Notes: a model not told the origin generated them from the sequence alone. Positions 1-7,681 are shown, counted from the stretch's first letter. The stretch: 12,057 nt of DNA from CAXNKG01 sp964202965 (GCA_964202965.1 CAXNKG010000051.1:1-12057), one strand, 5' to 3'. A program made the numbers and translations.

Positions 1-105
1 GCGCTCGATAGCCACGCCGATCGACCAGAACGACATGACGAACAGGATGATCGCGACCGCCCATGCGTAAATCGTCATCTGGCGGAACATTTCGACTAGA
101 TCCAT
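1..105 (-). CDS. ExbB/TolQ-type proton channel subunit, N-terminal 35 residues only (cut by window edge)
   Basis: The minus strand reads MDLVEMFRQMTIYAWAVAII and on through a hydrophobic stretch to ...GVAIER, open to the window edge. A short amphipathic lead, then one membrane segment (about residues 12-32) ending in a charged ER, is how MotA/TolQ/ExbB proton-channel proteins begin. The ATG at 105 is preceded by GGAGG (minus strand of 111-115) with 5 nt spacing, which fixes the start. It lies 88 bp downstream of tonB on the same strand. ExbB with ExbD forms the proton-motive-force motor that energises TonB, so it is probably the second gene of a tonB-exbB(-exbD) operon. TolQ is the alternative, and the visible part cannot separate the two. 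The family call rests on topology and context. Confidence 0.72.
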   Translation of the reverse strand, partial: MDLVEMFRQMTIYAWAVAIILFVMSFWSIGVAIER

Positions 106-164
106 TACAGCCTCCGTGAAGTATTTCTACGAACTCGTTCTGGTTGACAACTGTTCTGAGTGAG

Positions 165-193
165 CAGCTCGTCTGATCTAACAGCTCGTCTGA
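165..193. repeat. Near-tandem 12-bp direct repeat between tonB and exbB
   Basis: CAGCTCGTCTGA occurs at 165-176 and again at 182-193 (period 17). The second copy abuts the tonB stop codon (194-196, TAG on the minus strand). The two 17-mers differ only in the tail (TCTAA against CTAA). It looks like a small local duplication in the operon spacer. No function is assigned. Confidence 0.8.
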
Positions 194-913
194 CTAACTC
201 AGCGTGAACTGGACGGTCACCGTCATGATGACCGGGACCGGCACGCCGTTGAGCAGCGTCGGCGTGAACTCCCACTGGCGCACCGCGTCGAGCGCCGACT
301 GGTCGAGCAGCGGAATCGAGCGAAGCACGCGTGCATCCTGCACCTTGCCCGTCGGTCCGATCGTGGCCTCGATGATGACCACGCCCTGGACGCGCGCCGA
401 CTGCGCGATTGGCGGATACGACGGCCGGACGTCGCGCGTCTTCACAGGCGGCTTGATCGCACCGCCGACGCGGACCGGCGCCGGAGGCGGCGGGGGCGGC
501 GGGGGCGCTTCCGGCAGGCCGCCGACCACGCCCCCGACGATGCCGCCAGGAATGCCCGCCGTCACAGCGGCACGGTCGAAATCGGGCTGCGGGGGCGGTT
601 CCGGCGCAATTTCCTTCGGCTCTTCAATCGGCGCGGCCGCAGGGTTGACCTCGACGACCGGCTTGGGCGGCGCGGCTTCCGGCGGCGGCGGCGGCGGTGG
701 TGGCGGCGGTGGTGGCGGCGGCGCCGCCACAAACGCGCTCATCATCGACGGCGGCGTCGGCAGCACGTCATAGGCCATCAGCGGAATGACCACGATCGCC
801 AGGACGACTGCGGTGTGGACGACGATCGACAGTGGAATGGTGTACCACTGTGCGGTTCCAACCTTGACGGAGGGATCGACGATGTCCCCGAACATTTTTT
901 CTACGCGTGGCAC
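194..913 (-). CDS. tonB: TonB energy transducer
   Basis: 239 residues. TonB spans the periplasm and passes energy from the ExbB/ExbD motor to outer-membrane TonB-dependent transporters. The layout is canonical. A short cytoplasmic N-terminus is followed by one membrane anchor at about 24-46, with an SxxxH-type helix (SIVVH, 29-33). A proline-rich spacer then includes 14 consecutive prolines (65-78) and a second run of 8 (137-144), with a Gly/Val stretch at 120-133 between them. The C-terminal TonB domain covers about 160-238, with a YP box (SYPPIAQSARVQGVV, 165-179) and the DAVRQWEFTPTLLNGVPV segment. The start is GTG at 913: AGGGAGG-type pairing is replaced here by a strong AGGAGGG (minus strand of 922-928) 8 nt upstream. 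The in-frame ATG at codon 7 is the alternative. A consensus promoter lies about 120 nt upstream and exbB follows. Confidence 0.93.
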   Translation of the reverse strand: MPRVEKMFGDIVDPSVKVGTAQWYTIPLSIVVHTAVVLAIVVIPLMAYDVLPTPPSMMSAFVAAPPPPPPPPPPPPPPEAAPPKPVVEVNPAAAPIEEPKEIAPEPPPQPDFDRAAVTAGIPGGIVGGVVGGLPEAPPPPPPPPAPVRVGGAIKPPVKTRDVRPSYPPIAQSARVQGVVIIEATIGPTGKVQDARVLRSIPLLDQSALDAVRQWEFTPTLLNGVPVPVIMTVTVQFTLS

Positions 914-934
914 CGGTCTTACCCTCCTAAATGC

Positions 935-953
935 GCGAGCCCTGACCGCTCGC
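935..953 (-). promoter_or_regulatory. Hairpin next to the tonB Shine-Dalgarno
   Basis: GCGAGC (935-940) and GCTCGC (948-953) form a perfect 6-bp stem with a 7-nt loop in the tonB leader. The stem ends 6 nt upstream of the AGGAGGG ribosome-binding site. A second stem, CGCGG/CCGCG (966-970 with 976-980), lies just upstream in the transcript. Such structures could modulate translation initiation. That role is inferred; only the pairing is visible. Confidence 0.5.
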
Positions 954-991
954 AGACGGACCGTACGCGGCCGTCCCGCGGCTCATCCTCT

Positions 992-1034
992 GGCAGTCCC
1001 TTGCTTGTCCAAAGGCGCTTGTCCAAAGACTGCC
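992..1034. promoter_or_regulatory. Repeat cluster at the tonB transcription start: two 12-bp direct repeats inside a 7-bp inverted repeat
   Basis: GCTTGTCCAAAG occurs at 1003-1014 and 1017-1028 (period 14). Both are enclosed by the inverted pair GGCAGTC (992-998) and GACTGCC (1028-1034). The predicted start site of the minus-strand tonB promoter is near 1029, so the element covers about -5 to +38. That is a typical place for a repressor operator or an initial-transcript structure. Each direct repeat has weak internal dyad symmetry (CTT...AAG). It does not match a Fur box. Confidence 0.55.
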
Positions 1035-1035
1035 G

Positions 1036-1065
1036 ATTATAGCGACCCCGAAAAAAACGTGTCAA
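1036..1065 (-). promoter_or_regulatory. Consensus sigma70-type promoter for tonB
   Basis: On the minus strand, TTGACA (complement of 1060-1065) and TATAAT (complement of 1036-1041) are both perfect consensus hexamers, separated by 18 bp. The predicted start is around 1029, which gives a leader of about 115 nt before the GTG of tonB at 913. It is one of only two clear vegetative promoters in the window. Confidence 0.82.
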
Positions 1066-1121
1066 CGAAACCGGCCGACGAGAATATTAGACACCCATAC
1101 CCCTGAATGGCTCCGGTTTCG
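1066..1121. promoter_or_regulatory. 9-bp inverted repeat abutting the tonB -35 element
   Basis: CGAAACCGG (1066-1074) and CCGGTTTCG (1113-1121) are perfect inverted repeats separated by 38 bp. The first arm directly touches the -35 hexamer on its upstream side. Position and symmetry suggest a binding site for a transcription factor acting on tonB. The loop is too long and lacks a U-tract for a standard hppA terminator. A related half-site (CCGGTTTTCCGC) lies at 1148-1159. Confidence 0.45.
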
Positions 1122-1197
1122 TCCGCAGGCAGACCGGGCATTCTATACCGGTTTTCCGCAAGCGCAACAGCAAAAAGCCCCCTGTTCCGGGACCCCG

Positions 1198-3669
1198 CTA
1201 CGCGGCCGACCGAATCCGCATCCCGTAGAACGAGCGGTACACGAAGACCAGCGAAATCACGAAAAATCCCGCGGCCAGGGCGTGGCTTACGCCGCTTCCC
1301 ATATCCGCCGTCAGCTCGACCGCCAGCTCCACCGCCAGGAGGCCGAACAGCGTCGTGAACTTGATCACGGGGTTCAGCGCCACAGACGAGGTGTCCTTGA
1401 ACGGATCGCCCACGGTATCGCCCACCACGGTGGCCGCGTGCAGCGGCGTATTCTTCATCTTCAGCTCGGTTTCCACAATCTTCTTGGCGTTGTCCCAGGC
1501 GCCGCCCGCGTTGGCCATGAAAACCGCCTGGTACAGCCCGAAGAGCGCAATCGAGATGAGGTAGCCGACGAAGAAGTAGGGTTCGACGAAGGCGAACGCC
1601 AGCGTGGAGAAGAAGATGGTCAGGAAGATGTTGAACATGCCCTTCTGCGCGTACTGCGTGCAGATCTCCACGACCTTCTTGCTGTCCGCGACCGACGCCC
1701 TCTCCGCCCCGTCGAGACGGATGTTGGCCTTGATGAACTCCACGGCACGGTACGCGCCGGTGGTCACCGCCTGAATCGACGCGCCGCAGAACCAGTAGAT
1801 GACCGATCCGCCCGTCACGAGCCCCAGCAGGAACGGCGCGTGCAGCAGTGACAGCTTGTCGAGGTTCTGCGTGAGACCCGCGGTCAGCAGCACGATGATC
1901 GAGAAGATCATCGTCGTCGCGCCGACCACGGCGGTGCCGATGAGCACCGGCTTCGCGGTCGCCTTGAACGTATTGCCCGCGCCGTCGTTCTCCTCGAGGT
2001 GCGCCTTCGCCTGTTCGAACTTGGCGTCGATGTTGAAATCGCGCTTCAGCTCCTGCTGGATCCCCGGAATCGTCTCGATGAGTGACAACTCGTACACCGA
2101 CTGCGCGTTGTCGGTGACCGGCCCATACGAGTCGACGGCAATCGTCACCGGACCCATGCCCAGGAAGCCGAACGCCACCAGGCCGAACGCGAAGACCGCC
2201 GGCGCGAGCATCAGTTCCGTCATCGAGACGCTGGCGCTGCTCACCCAGTACGCGATCGACATGAGGAACATGATGGTCAGGCCGAGCCAGTAGGCACTGA
2301 AGTTGCCGGCGACGAGGCCGGAGAGGATGTTGAGTGAAGCGCCGCCTTCCCGTGAGGAGGCCACCACCTCCTTCACGTGGGCCGATTCGACCGACGTGAA
2401 GATCTTCACCAGCTCCGGGATGATGGCGCCGGCCAGCGTGCCGCAGGTGATGATGGTCGAGAGCTTCCACCAGAGGGTCCCATCGCCAAGATCTGCAATG
2501 AGGATCCACGACACCAGGAAGGTGGCGACCACCGACACGATCGACGTCAGCCACACCAGCATGGTGAGCGGCGCCTCGAAGTTCATCTTCGCCGCGTTTG
2601 CGTAGCGCGCCTGGGCCATCGCATGGTTGACCAGGTACGATCCGCCGCTCGCAATGACCATCATGATGCGCATCACGAAGATCCAGACGAGCAGCTGCAC
2701 CTGTGTCGCCGCTTCCGGCACCGCCAGCATGATGAAGGTGATGAGCGCCACGCCGGTGACGCCGTAGGTCTCGAAGCCGTCCGCGCTCGGCCCGACCGAG
2801 TCGCCTGCGTTGTCGCCCGTGCAGTCCGCGATCACGCCCGGATTCCGCGCGTCGTCTTCCTTGATGTTGAAGACGATCTTCATCAGGTCGGCGCCGATGT
2901 CGGCGATCTTCGTGAAGATGCCGCCCGCAATACGCAGCGCCGCGGCGCCCAGCGACTCGCCAATCGCGAAGCCGATGAAGCAGGGGCCCGCGTAGTCGCC
3001 GGGGATAAAGAGCAGGATGAAGAGCATGATCAGCAGCTCGACGCTGATGAGCAGCATGCCGACGCTCATGCCCGACCGGATCGGAATTTCATAGACCGAG
3101 TACGGTCTGCCGTCGAGGCTCGCGAACGCGGTTCGCGAATTCGCGTAGGTATTGACGCGGATGCCGAACCAGGCGACGCCGTAGCTGCCGAGAATACCCA
3201 CGACGCTGAAGAGCAGGATGACGCCGACCCGCATCGCGTCCATGCCCGACAGGACGCCGAAATACAGGACGATGATGACCGCGATGAAGACCTCGAGGAT
3301 AGCCAGGAACTTCCCCTGCTGGATCAGGTAGGTCTTGCAGGTCTCGTAAATCAGCTCCGAGACCTCACGCATGGACCGGTGCACCGGCATGTTCTTGAGC
3401 TGCGTGAGGATGATCAGGCCGAACAGCATCCCCAGGACGGAGATCCCGAGCCCGCCCATGAGAAGCGCGCGGCCGTTGTAGCCGCCCACGTCGACGAGGT
3501 CCAGGGGGGGCAGCACCAGCGCGGCTTCCCCGCCCGGCGCCCGCTCGGCCTGCGCCTGTTCCTGCGGCAGAACCTCGGGCTGCTGCGCCAGCAACGGGGC
3601 CACCATCGACGCCATCAGCAGCACGATCACCGCCGCAGCCTTCATCCATCGATTTAACGACGCGCTCAT
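1198..3669 (-). CDS. hppA: Membrane-bound ion-pumping pyrophosphatase, divergent subclass
   Basis: 823 residues from the ATG at 3669 (AGGAG 9 nt upstream). It couples PPi hydrolysis to H+ and/or Na+ transport across the inner membrane. Family motifs are DIGADL (257-262), EDDARNPGVIADCTGDNAGD (271-290), SYGPVTDNA (514-522), GGAWDNAKK (722-730) and GDTVGDPFKDT (750-760), which carry the acidic Mg-PPi ligands. Lys569 in GNTFKATAK occupies the site whose Ala-to-Lys change marks K+-independent enzymes. Several motifs differ from common types: CTGDNAGDSVGPSADGFETYG, and QSVYEL where GGIAEM is usual. The protein is longer than the usual 650-720 residues. It has a signal-peptide-like N-terminus (hydrophobic 10-28, then AQQ), a charged linker (31-50) and an insert at about 531-563. 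It is the last gene of the run, 19 nt after the DUF502 gene. No convincing terminator follows. Confidence 0.95.
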   Translation of the reverse strand: MSASLNRWMKAAAVIVLLMASMVAPLLAQQPEVLPQEQAQAERAPGGEAALVLPPLDLVDVGGYNGRALLMGGLGISVLGMLFGLIILTQLKNMPVHRSMREVSELIYETCKTYLIQQGKFLAILEVFIAVIIVLYFGVLSGMDAMRVGVILLFSVVGILGSYGVAWFGIRVNTYANSRTAFASLDGRPYSVYEIPIRSGMSVGMLLISVELLIMLFILLFIPGDYAGPCFIGFAIGESLGAAALRIAGGIFTKIADIGADLMKIVFNIKEDDARNPGVIADCTGDNAGDSVGPSADGFETYGVTGVALITFIMLAVPEAATQVQLLVWIFVMRIMMVIASGGSYLVNHAMAQARYANAAKMNFEAPLTMLVWLTSIVSVVATFLVSWILIADLGDGTLWWKLSTIITCGTLAGAIIPELVKIFTSVESAHVKEVVASSREGGASLNILSGLVAGNFSAYWLGLTIMFLMSIAYWVSSASVSMTELMLAPAVFAFGLVAFGFLGMGPVTIAVDSYGPVTDNAQSVYELSLIETIPGIQQELKRDFNIDAKFEQAKAHLEENDGAGNTFKATAKPVLIGTAVVGATTMIFSIIVLLTAGLTQNLDKLSLLHAPFLLGLVTGGSVIYWFCGASIQAVTTGAYRAVEFIKANIRLDGAERASVADSKKVVEICTQYAQKGMFNIFLTIFFSTLAFAFVEPYFFVGYLISIALFGLYQAVFMANAGGAWDNAKKIVETELKMKNTPLHAATVVGDTVGDPFKDTSSVALNPVIKFTTLFGLLAVELAVELTADMGSGVSHALAAGFFVISLVFVYRSFYGMRIRSAA

Positions 3670-3688
3670 CACCTGATACTCCTGCCTG

Positions 3689-4282
3689 CTATGCCTGTGG
3701 GGACGTTGCCTGACCTCGGATGCCATCCGGTATCGACATCCCCCCCGTGAGAAAAATCCGGACGCCCTCTTCAACGGACACATCCGGATAGAACACGCTC
3801 GTCCGCGGATACAGGGCGACGTCGCCCAGGTAGACGTGGTTCGTCGGCACGTAGACCGCCACCAGCGACTCACTGCCGCGCCCGCGATCGACCGTAAACT
3901 CTTTCGTGAGAAACCCGAGCACCATGCCGCGGTGCGGGTCGTCCACCATCACCACGCGCTTGAAGCCGTATTCGTTATCCGGCGAAAACGCCGCCACCAA
4001 CTGTTTGACCGGTGCGTAAATCGTGCGGAACACCGGCACGTGCATCAGCCACTCTTCCCCACGCGCCACGATCCGGCGCCCGATCATGTTCGTTGCGGCC
4101 ACTCCGACGGCAAGAATGACCAGCAGCGTCATCAGAATGCCGAGCCCCGGCACCCCGCGGCCCAGCATCGGCGTCGTGAGGCCGTCAATGATACCGAAGA
4201 TCCAGACCAGCGCCGCCACGCTGATGACCAGCGGGACCATGACGAAGAAGCCGGTGATGAATCGACGGCGCAGCCACTGCAT
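3689..4282 (-). CDS. DUF502 family membrane protein
   Basis: 197 residues, within the usual size for DUF502 (related to plant LIKE-COV proteins), whose biochemical role is not established. There are two membrane segments (about 9-30 and 46-64), then a cytosolic-looking domain. Family-like stretches are VPVFRTIYAPVKQ (82-94) and VAVYVPTNHVYLGDVALYPR (141-160) leading into SVEEGVRIFLTGGM (169-182). The frame continues upstream, but the family match and context support the ATG at 4282, only 5 nt beyond the uppP stop codon (4288-4290). It therefore probably depends on translational coupling to uppP; its own ribosome-binding site is only a weak AGGG. hppA starts 19 nt downstream. Function is unknown; the neighbours point to the envelope. 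Confidence 0.85.
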   Translation of the reverse strand: MQWLRRRFITGFFVMVPLVISVAALVWIFGIIDGLTTPMLGRGVPGLGILMTLLVILAVGVAATNMIGRRIVARGEEWLMHVPVFRTIYAPVKQLVAAFSPDNEYGFKRVVMVDDPHRGMVLGFLTKEFTVDRGRGSESLVAVYVPTNHVYLGDVALYPRTSVFYPDVSVEEGVRIFLTGGMSIPDGIRGQATSPQA

Positions 4283-4287
4283 CGGCG

Positions 4288-5076
4288 TTACCCTGGGGGA
4301 AACAGCGCCAGCATGGCGATGCCCGCGGCGATCCGGTACCACGCGAACGGCGCGAACCCCGCGCGACGCACGAACCCGAGAAACGGCCGGACCACGAGCG
4401 CGGCCGAGACGAAGGCCGCGACGAACCCGATGCCGATCTCCACGGCGCGGCCCGCGGCCAGCGTCGACCGCACGTCGACGAACTCATAGGCGAACGCCGC
4501 CGTCAGCAGCGGCATCGCCAGGAAGAACGAGAACTCGGCGGCCGCCGGGCGATCCAGCCGCAGCAGCATCGCCCCCATGATTGTTGCGCCCGAGCGCGAC
4601 ACCCCGGGCACCAGGGCCAGCACCTGACAGAGGCCGACGCCACAGGCGCGCGCGACCGGCGTCCGTTCCGCATCGAACACGTCGGGCGACGGCCGGAACC
4701 GTTCGATCACCAGCATCGCGACGCCGCCCGCGATGAACGCGACCGCAATCACGCGGAGGCTCTCGTACAGCACGGTCTGCACGAAATCAGCGAAGAGCGC
4801 GCCCGCGGCCAGCGCCGGCAGGCAGCCGACCACGACCATCAGCGCGAAGCGGCGGGCGTTCGCGTCAGACCCGAGCCCGCGGACGACGGCGGCGATTTTC
4901 ACGCGATACAGCCACATGATGGCGAGCACGGACCCGAACTGAATCATCACCGTAAATGCCGGATCCTCATAGCCGAGCAGCCGCCCCGCGATGAGCAGGT
5001 GCGCCGTCGAGGACACCGGCAGGAACTCGGTCAGGCCCTGGATGACTCCAAGGACCGCCGCTATCAGATACGTCAC
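4288..5076 (-). CDS. uppP: Undecaprenyl-diphosphatase (BacA/UppP type)
   Basis: 262 residues, the normal length. This polytopic inner-membrane enzyme dephosphorylates undecaprenyl pyrophosphate, recycling the lipid carrier for peptidoglycan and other glycans; loss or excess alters bacitracin sensitivity. Catalytic signatures are GLTEFLPVSSTAHL (14-27, with Glu17 and His26) and PGVSRSGATI (157-166, with Arg161). These correspond to the two family motifs that meet in the membrane core. The start is the GTG at 5076, giving the family-typical MTYLIAAVLGVIQG. No usable ATG lies upstream in frame and no Shine-Dalgarno is visible. The upstream bases are instead five RGYAGGC-type heptamers (5081-5115). 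The secF stop is 50 bp upstream, and the DUF502 gene follows after 5 nt. Missing a ribosome-binding site makes the start slightly uncertain. Confidence 0.95.
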   Translation of the reverse strand: MTYLIAAVLGVIQGLTEFLPVSSTAHLLIAGRLLGYEDPAFTVMIQFGSVLAIMWLYRVKIAAVVRGLGSDANARRFALMVVVGCLPALAAGALFADFVQTVLYESLRVIAVAFIAGGVAMLVIERFRPSPDVFDAERTPVARACGVGLCQVLALVPGVSRSGATIMGAMLLRLDRPAAAEFSFFLAMPLLTAAFAYEFVDVRSTLAAGRAVEIGIGFVAAFVSAALVVRPFLGFVRRAGFAPFAWYRIAAGIAMLALFPPG

Positions 5077-5080
5077 AAAT

Positions 5081-5115
5081 AGCAGGCAGTGGGCGGTAGG
5101 CGGCAGGCAGCAGGC
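5081..5115. repeat. Five tandem degenerate heptamers (RGYAGGC type) at the uppP start
   Basis: The units are AGCAGGC, AGTGGGC, GGTAGGC, GGCAGGC and AGCAGGC, directly joined with no spacer. On the coding (minus) strand they read as a GCCTNCY-type pyrimidine-rich series that ends 4 nt before the uppP GTG. The array fills most of the 50-bp secF-uppP gap, where a ribosome-binding site would normally be. Array length could vary between strains. Confidence 0.85.
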
Positions 5116-5126
5116 ATACCGCCCCT

Positions 5127-6113
5127 CTAGGACGCTCGCGCGCCTCGCGCCTTGCGGTTTTGCCGCGCCTCGCCCTTGCCCGCCGCGACGGCTCCCGCCG
5201 CCGTGGCGGCGCGCCGACGCTGGCTGAGGATGATCGCGATTGCGGACGCGATGAAAATCGTCGAATACGTGCCGCTGATGATGCCGACGAGCATCGTGAA
5301 CGCAAATCCTCGCAGGACGTCTCCACCGAACAGGTAGAGCGACAGCACCGCCAGGAACGTCGTCCCCGCGGTGATGACGGTCCGCGACAGGGTCTGATTG
5401 ACGCTGGTGTTGACGACCGCTTCGAGCGAGTCCCGCCGCATGCCGCGCAGGTTCTCCCGCACGCGGTCGAAGACGACGATGGTGTCGTTCACCGAATAGC
5501 CGGTAATCGTCATGATGGCGGCCACGATGTTCAGCGACATCTCGTACCCGAAGAACGTCAGAAACGCGAGGGTCACGAAGATGTCGTGCAGCGTGGCGAC
5601 GATCGCGCCGATGGCAAACGAAAACCGGAACCGGATGCCGATATAGACGGTGATGGCGACAATCGAGGCGAGCGTCGCGTAGATACCGCGCCGCTGAAGG
5701 TCGGCGCCAATCACCGGACCGACCAGTTCCTGGCTGATCACCTGGAAGCTGGGAAGGCCCGCCTTCTGCAGCGACGCCACAATCTGCCGTGCGCCCGCTT
5801 CGAGGCTGGCGCCCTGTTCGACGCCCTGCGCCTGCGGCAGACGGACCAGCCACTGCCGGTCGGCCGAGTCGCCAAACTGCTGCACGCCGACTTCACTGGC
5901 AATGCCCGTCACGGCGCGGCGGACCTGGTCTTCGCTGACCGCCTGGTCGAACTGGACGACGACGATGGTGCCGCCCGAGAAATCGATGCCGAGGTTCATG
6001 CCCCCGCGCGCGGTCATCATCGCCGCGCCGGCGGCAATCACCAGCACCGACAGCGCGATCGCCTGCCAGCGCCAGCGGGTGTAGTTGTAATTCGGAGTCT
6101 TGAAGATCTGCAT
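5127..6113 (-). CDS. secF: Protein translocase subunit SecF
   Basis: 328 residues. SecF pairs with SecD in the Sec accessory complex, using the proton gradient to pull exported proteins into the periplasm. The first membrane helix is at about 18-34, followed by GIDFSGGT (42-49) and a periplasmic domain to about 140. Five further helices include ITGYSVNDTIVVFDRVREN (203-221) and SVNQTLSRTVITAGTT (237-252), which are core RND-like SecF motifs. The C-terminal tail (299-328) is Ala/Lys/Arg-rich and probably cytosolic. The ATG at 6113 lies 6 nt after the secD stop. Its ribosome-binding site (AGGT) is weak, which suggests coupling to secD. uppP follows 50 bp downstream across a heptamer repeat. Confidence 0.97.
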   Translation of the reverse strand: MQIFKTPNYNYTRWRWQAIALSVLVIAAGAAMMTARGGMNLGIDFSGGTIVVVQFDQAVSEDQVRRAVTGIASEVGVQQFGDSADRQWLVRLPQAQGVEQGASLEAGARQIVASLQKAGLPSFQVISQELVGPVIGADLQRRGIYATLASIVAITVYIGIRFRFSFAIGAIVATLHDIFVTLAFLTFFGYEMSLNIVAAIMTITGYSVNDTIVVFDRVRENLRGMRRDSLEAVVNTSVNQTLSRTVITAGTTFLAVLSLYLFGGDVLRGFAFTMLVGIISGTYSTIFIASAIAIILSQRRRAATAAGAVAAGKGEARQNRKARGARAS

Positions 6114-6119
6114 AGGGAC

Positions 6120-7679
6120 CTAGATGCTGAGCGTCTGCGGCTGCGCCCGCCGCGACAGCACCACCTCGAACATGGTGCGCGAGACGAAGACCGCGGTGAA
6201 GACATTGGCCGCCAGACCGATGATCAGCGTCAGCGCGAACCCGCGGATCGGGCCGGTGCCGAAGTTCAGCAGGAGCAGCGCGCCGATGAGCGACGCCACG
6301 TGCGTGTCGACGATCGTCCACCACACGCGCTCGAATCCGGCGTTGACCGCCGCCCGCACGCCTTTGGCCGTCGCCAGCTCCTCCTTGATGCGCTCGAAGA
6401 TCAGCACGTTCGAATCGACGCCCATGCCGATCGTCAGGATGAATCCGGCGAAGCCCGGCAGCGTCATCGTCGCGTCGAGATACGCCATCATCCCGAGCAG
6501 GATCGACAGGTTGACCACAATCGAGGTCAGGGCATTGAAGCCCGCGAGCTTGTAGTAGAAGAGCATGAAGAGAACGACCATCACGAGGCCGCCGACCGAC
6601 GCCATCACCCCGGCACGAATCGACTCGGCGCCGAGCGACGGGCCCACCGTCCGCTCCTCCAGAAAGTCCATCGGCGCGGGCAGCGCGCCGCTGCGCAGCA
6701 CGAGCGACAGGTCCTGGGCTTCCTGCTGGGCGAAGCTGCCGGTGATCTGCCCCTCATCAGTGATCCGCGACTGAATCACCGGTGCCGACATGACGCGGTT
6801 GTCGAGGATCACCGCCAGCTGACGGTTGATGTTCTGTTCGGTGAGCTGGCCGAATCGCCGCGCGCCGTCCTGATTGAGCGAAAAGCCGACCGCCGGAAGG
6901 TTGTTTTCGTCGAGCGACGGCCGCGCGGTTCTGAGGTCGCGCCCGGTGATCGGCGCAACCTTCCGCACCACGTAGTAGACCGTCGCCGGCGTGCCGCCGC
7001 CACTGGAGGCGAGGTCCTCGCCGCCCGGCACCACCTGCAGGTCCGGGGGCACCGTGTTGTTGTAGGCCTGAAGCGCCGCTTCCTCGGTCGGGAACGGCCC
7101 CTGCTCCACAATCTTCAGCTCGAGGAGCGCCGTGGACCGGATGATCTCCTTCGCGCGCACCACGTCGGTCACGCCGGGCAACTGGACCAGGATCTGGTTG
7201 GCGGCGCCGTGGCGCGCCACGATCGGCTCGGCCACGCCCAGCTCGTTGACGCGCCGCTCGATCGTCTGGAGCGCCTGCGTCACGGTCTCCTCGCGGAGCT
7301 GATTCGCGATGGTCGGCCGCATCGCATAGGTATAGCTCCCGGCACCCGCCGACCGCCCGAAGACCGTGTCGACTTCAATCGCCGCCGGACGGAAGGCCTG
7401 GTCGTTCTGAATGCCCTCGACAACAAAGGTGGTCGGACCGGTGACTTCGAGCTTCGTGTGGACGACATTCGCGCGGGCAAGCGCCTCACGCAGCCGCTCG
7501 ACCGTCGTCTCGGCTTCCAGGCGGAGCGCGGCGTCCGTCTGGACCCGCATGACCATGTGCACGCCGCCCTTGAGATCGAGGCCCAGATTGACCTTTTCGC
7601 CGGGCGGGTAGAACGCCCAGACCGACAGGGCGATGACGGCGACGATGGTGACGATTCTCCAGCGGAGGTTCTGTTTCAC
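6120..7679 (-). CDS. secD: Protein translocase subunit SecD
   Basis: 519 residues, a typical length. The N-terminal helix is at about 9-24, followed by LGLDLKGGVHMVM (32-44). A large periplasmic region (about 45-350) carries the P1 base and head, including RRVNELGVAEP (142-152) and the segment around ILDNRVMSAP (291-300). Five C-terminal helices follow, with the proton-pathway motif GMGVDSNVLIFERIKEE (418-434), VDTHVASLIGALLLLNFGTG (457-476) and FALTLIIGLAANVFTAVFVSR (481-501). The start is GTG at 7679, with GGAG (minus strand of 688-691 in the 7 kb block, i.e. 7688-7691) 8 nt upstream inside the end of yajC. Only 2 nt separate it from the yajC stop, which points to translational coupling. 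SecD and SecF are separate proteins here, not fused. Confidence 0.97.
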   Translation of the reverse strand: MKQNLRWRIVTIVAVIALSVWAFYPPGEKVNLGLDLKGGVHMVMRVQTDAALRLEAETTVERLREALARANVVHTKLEVTGPTTFVVEGIQNDQAFRPAAIEVDTVFGRSAGAGSYTYAMRPTIANQLREETVTQALQTIERRVNELGVAEPIVARHGAANQILVQLPGVTDVVRAKEIIRSTALLELKIVEQGPFPTEEAALQAYNNTVPPDLQVVPGGEDLASSGGGTPATVYYVVRKVAPITGRDLRTARPSLDENNLPAVGFSLNQDGARRFGQLTEQNINRQLAVILDNRVMSAPVIQSRITDEGQITGSFAQQEAQDLSLVLRSGALPAPMDFLEERTVGPSLGAESIRAGVMASVGGLVMVVLFMLFYYKLAGFNALTSIVVNLSILLGMMAYLDATMTLPGFAGFILTIGMGVDSNVLIFERIKEELATAKGVRAAVNAGFERVWWTIVDTHVASLIGALLLLNFGTGPIRGFALTLIIGLAANVFTAVFVSRTMFEVVLSRRAQPQTLSI

Positions 7680-7681
7680 GA

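Noticed and set aside
204..773. Gly/Thr-rich frame antisense to tonB
   Set aside because: Its poly-Gly runs are the complement of the TonB proline codons.
1075..1095. AT-rich GAATATTAG stretch as a Fur box before tonB
   Set aside because: It does not show the GATAAT-type repeats of a Fur site.
1172..1193. Possible terminator after hppA (minus strand, T5 tract after a GC block)
   Set aside because: Only about three base pairs can form in the stem (1180-1182 with 1189-1191), so it is not a convincing hairpin.
2377..3657. A 426-codon plus-strand frame, and a 505-codon minus frame at 1037-2554, over hppA
   Set aside because: Both are low-complexity, Arg/His-rich shadows of the hppA reading frame, which has intact family motifs throughout.
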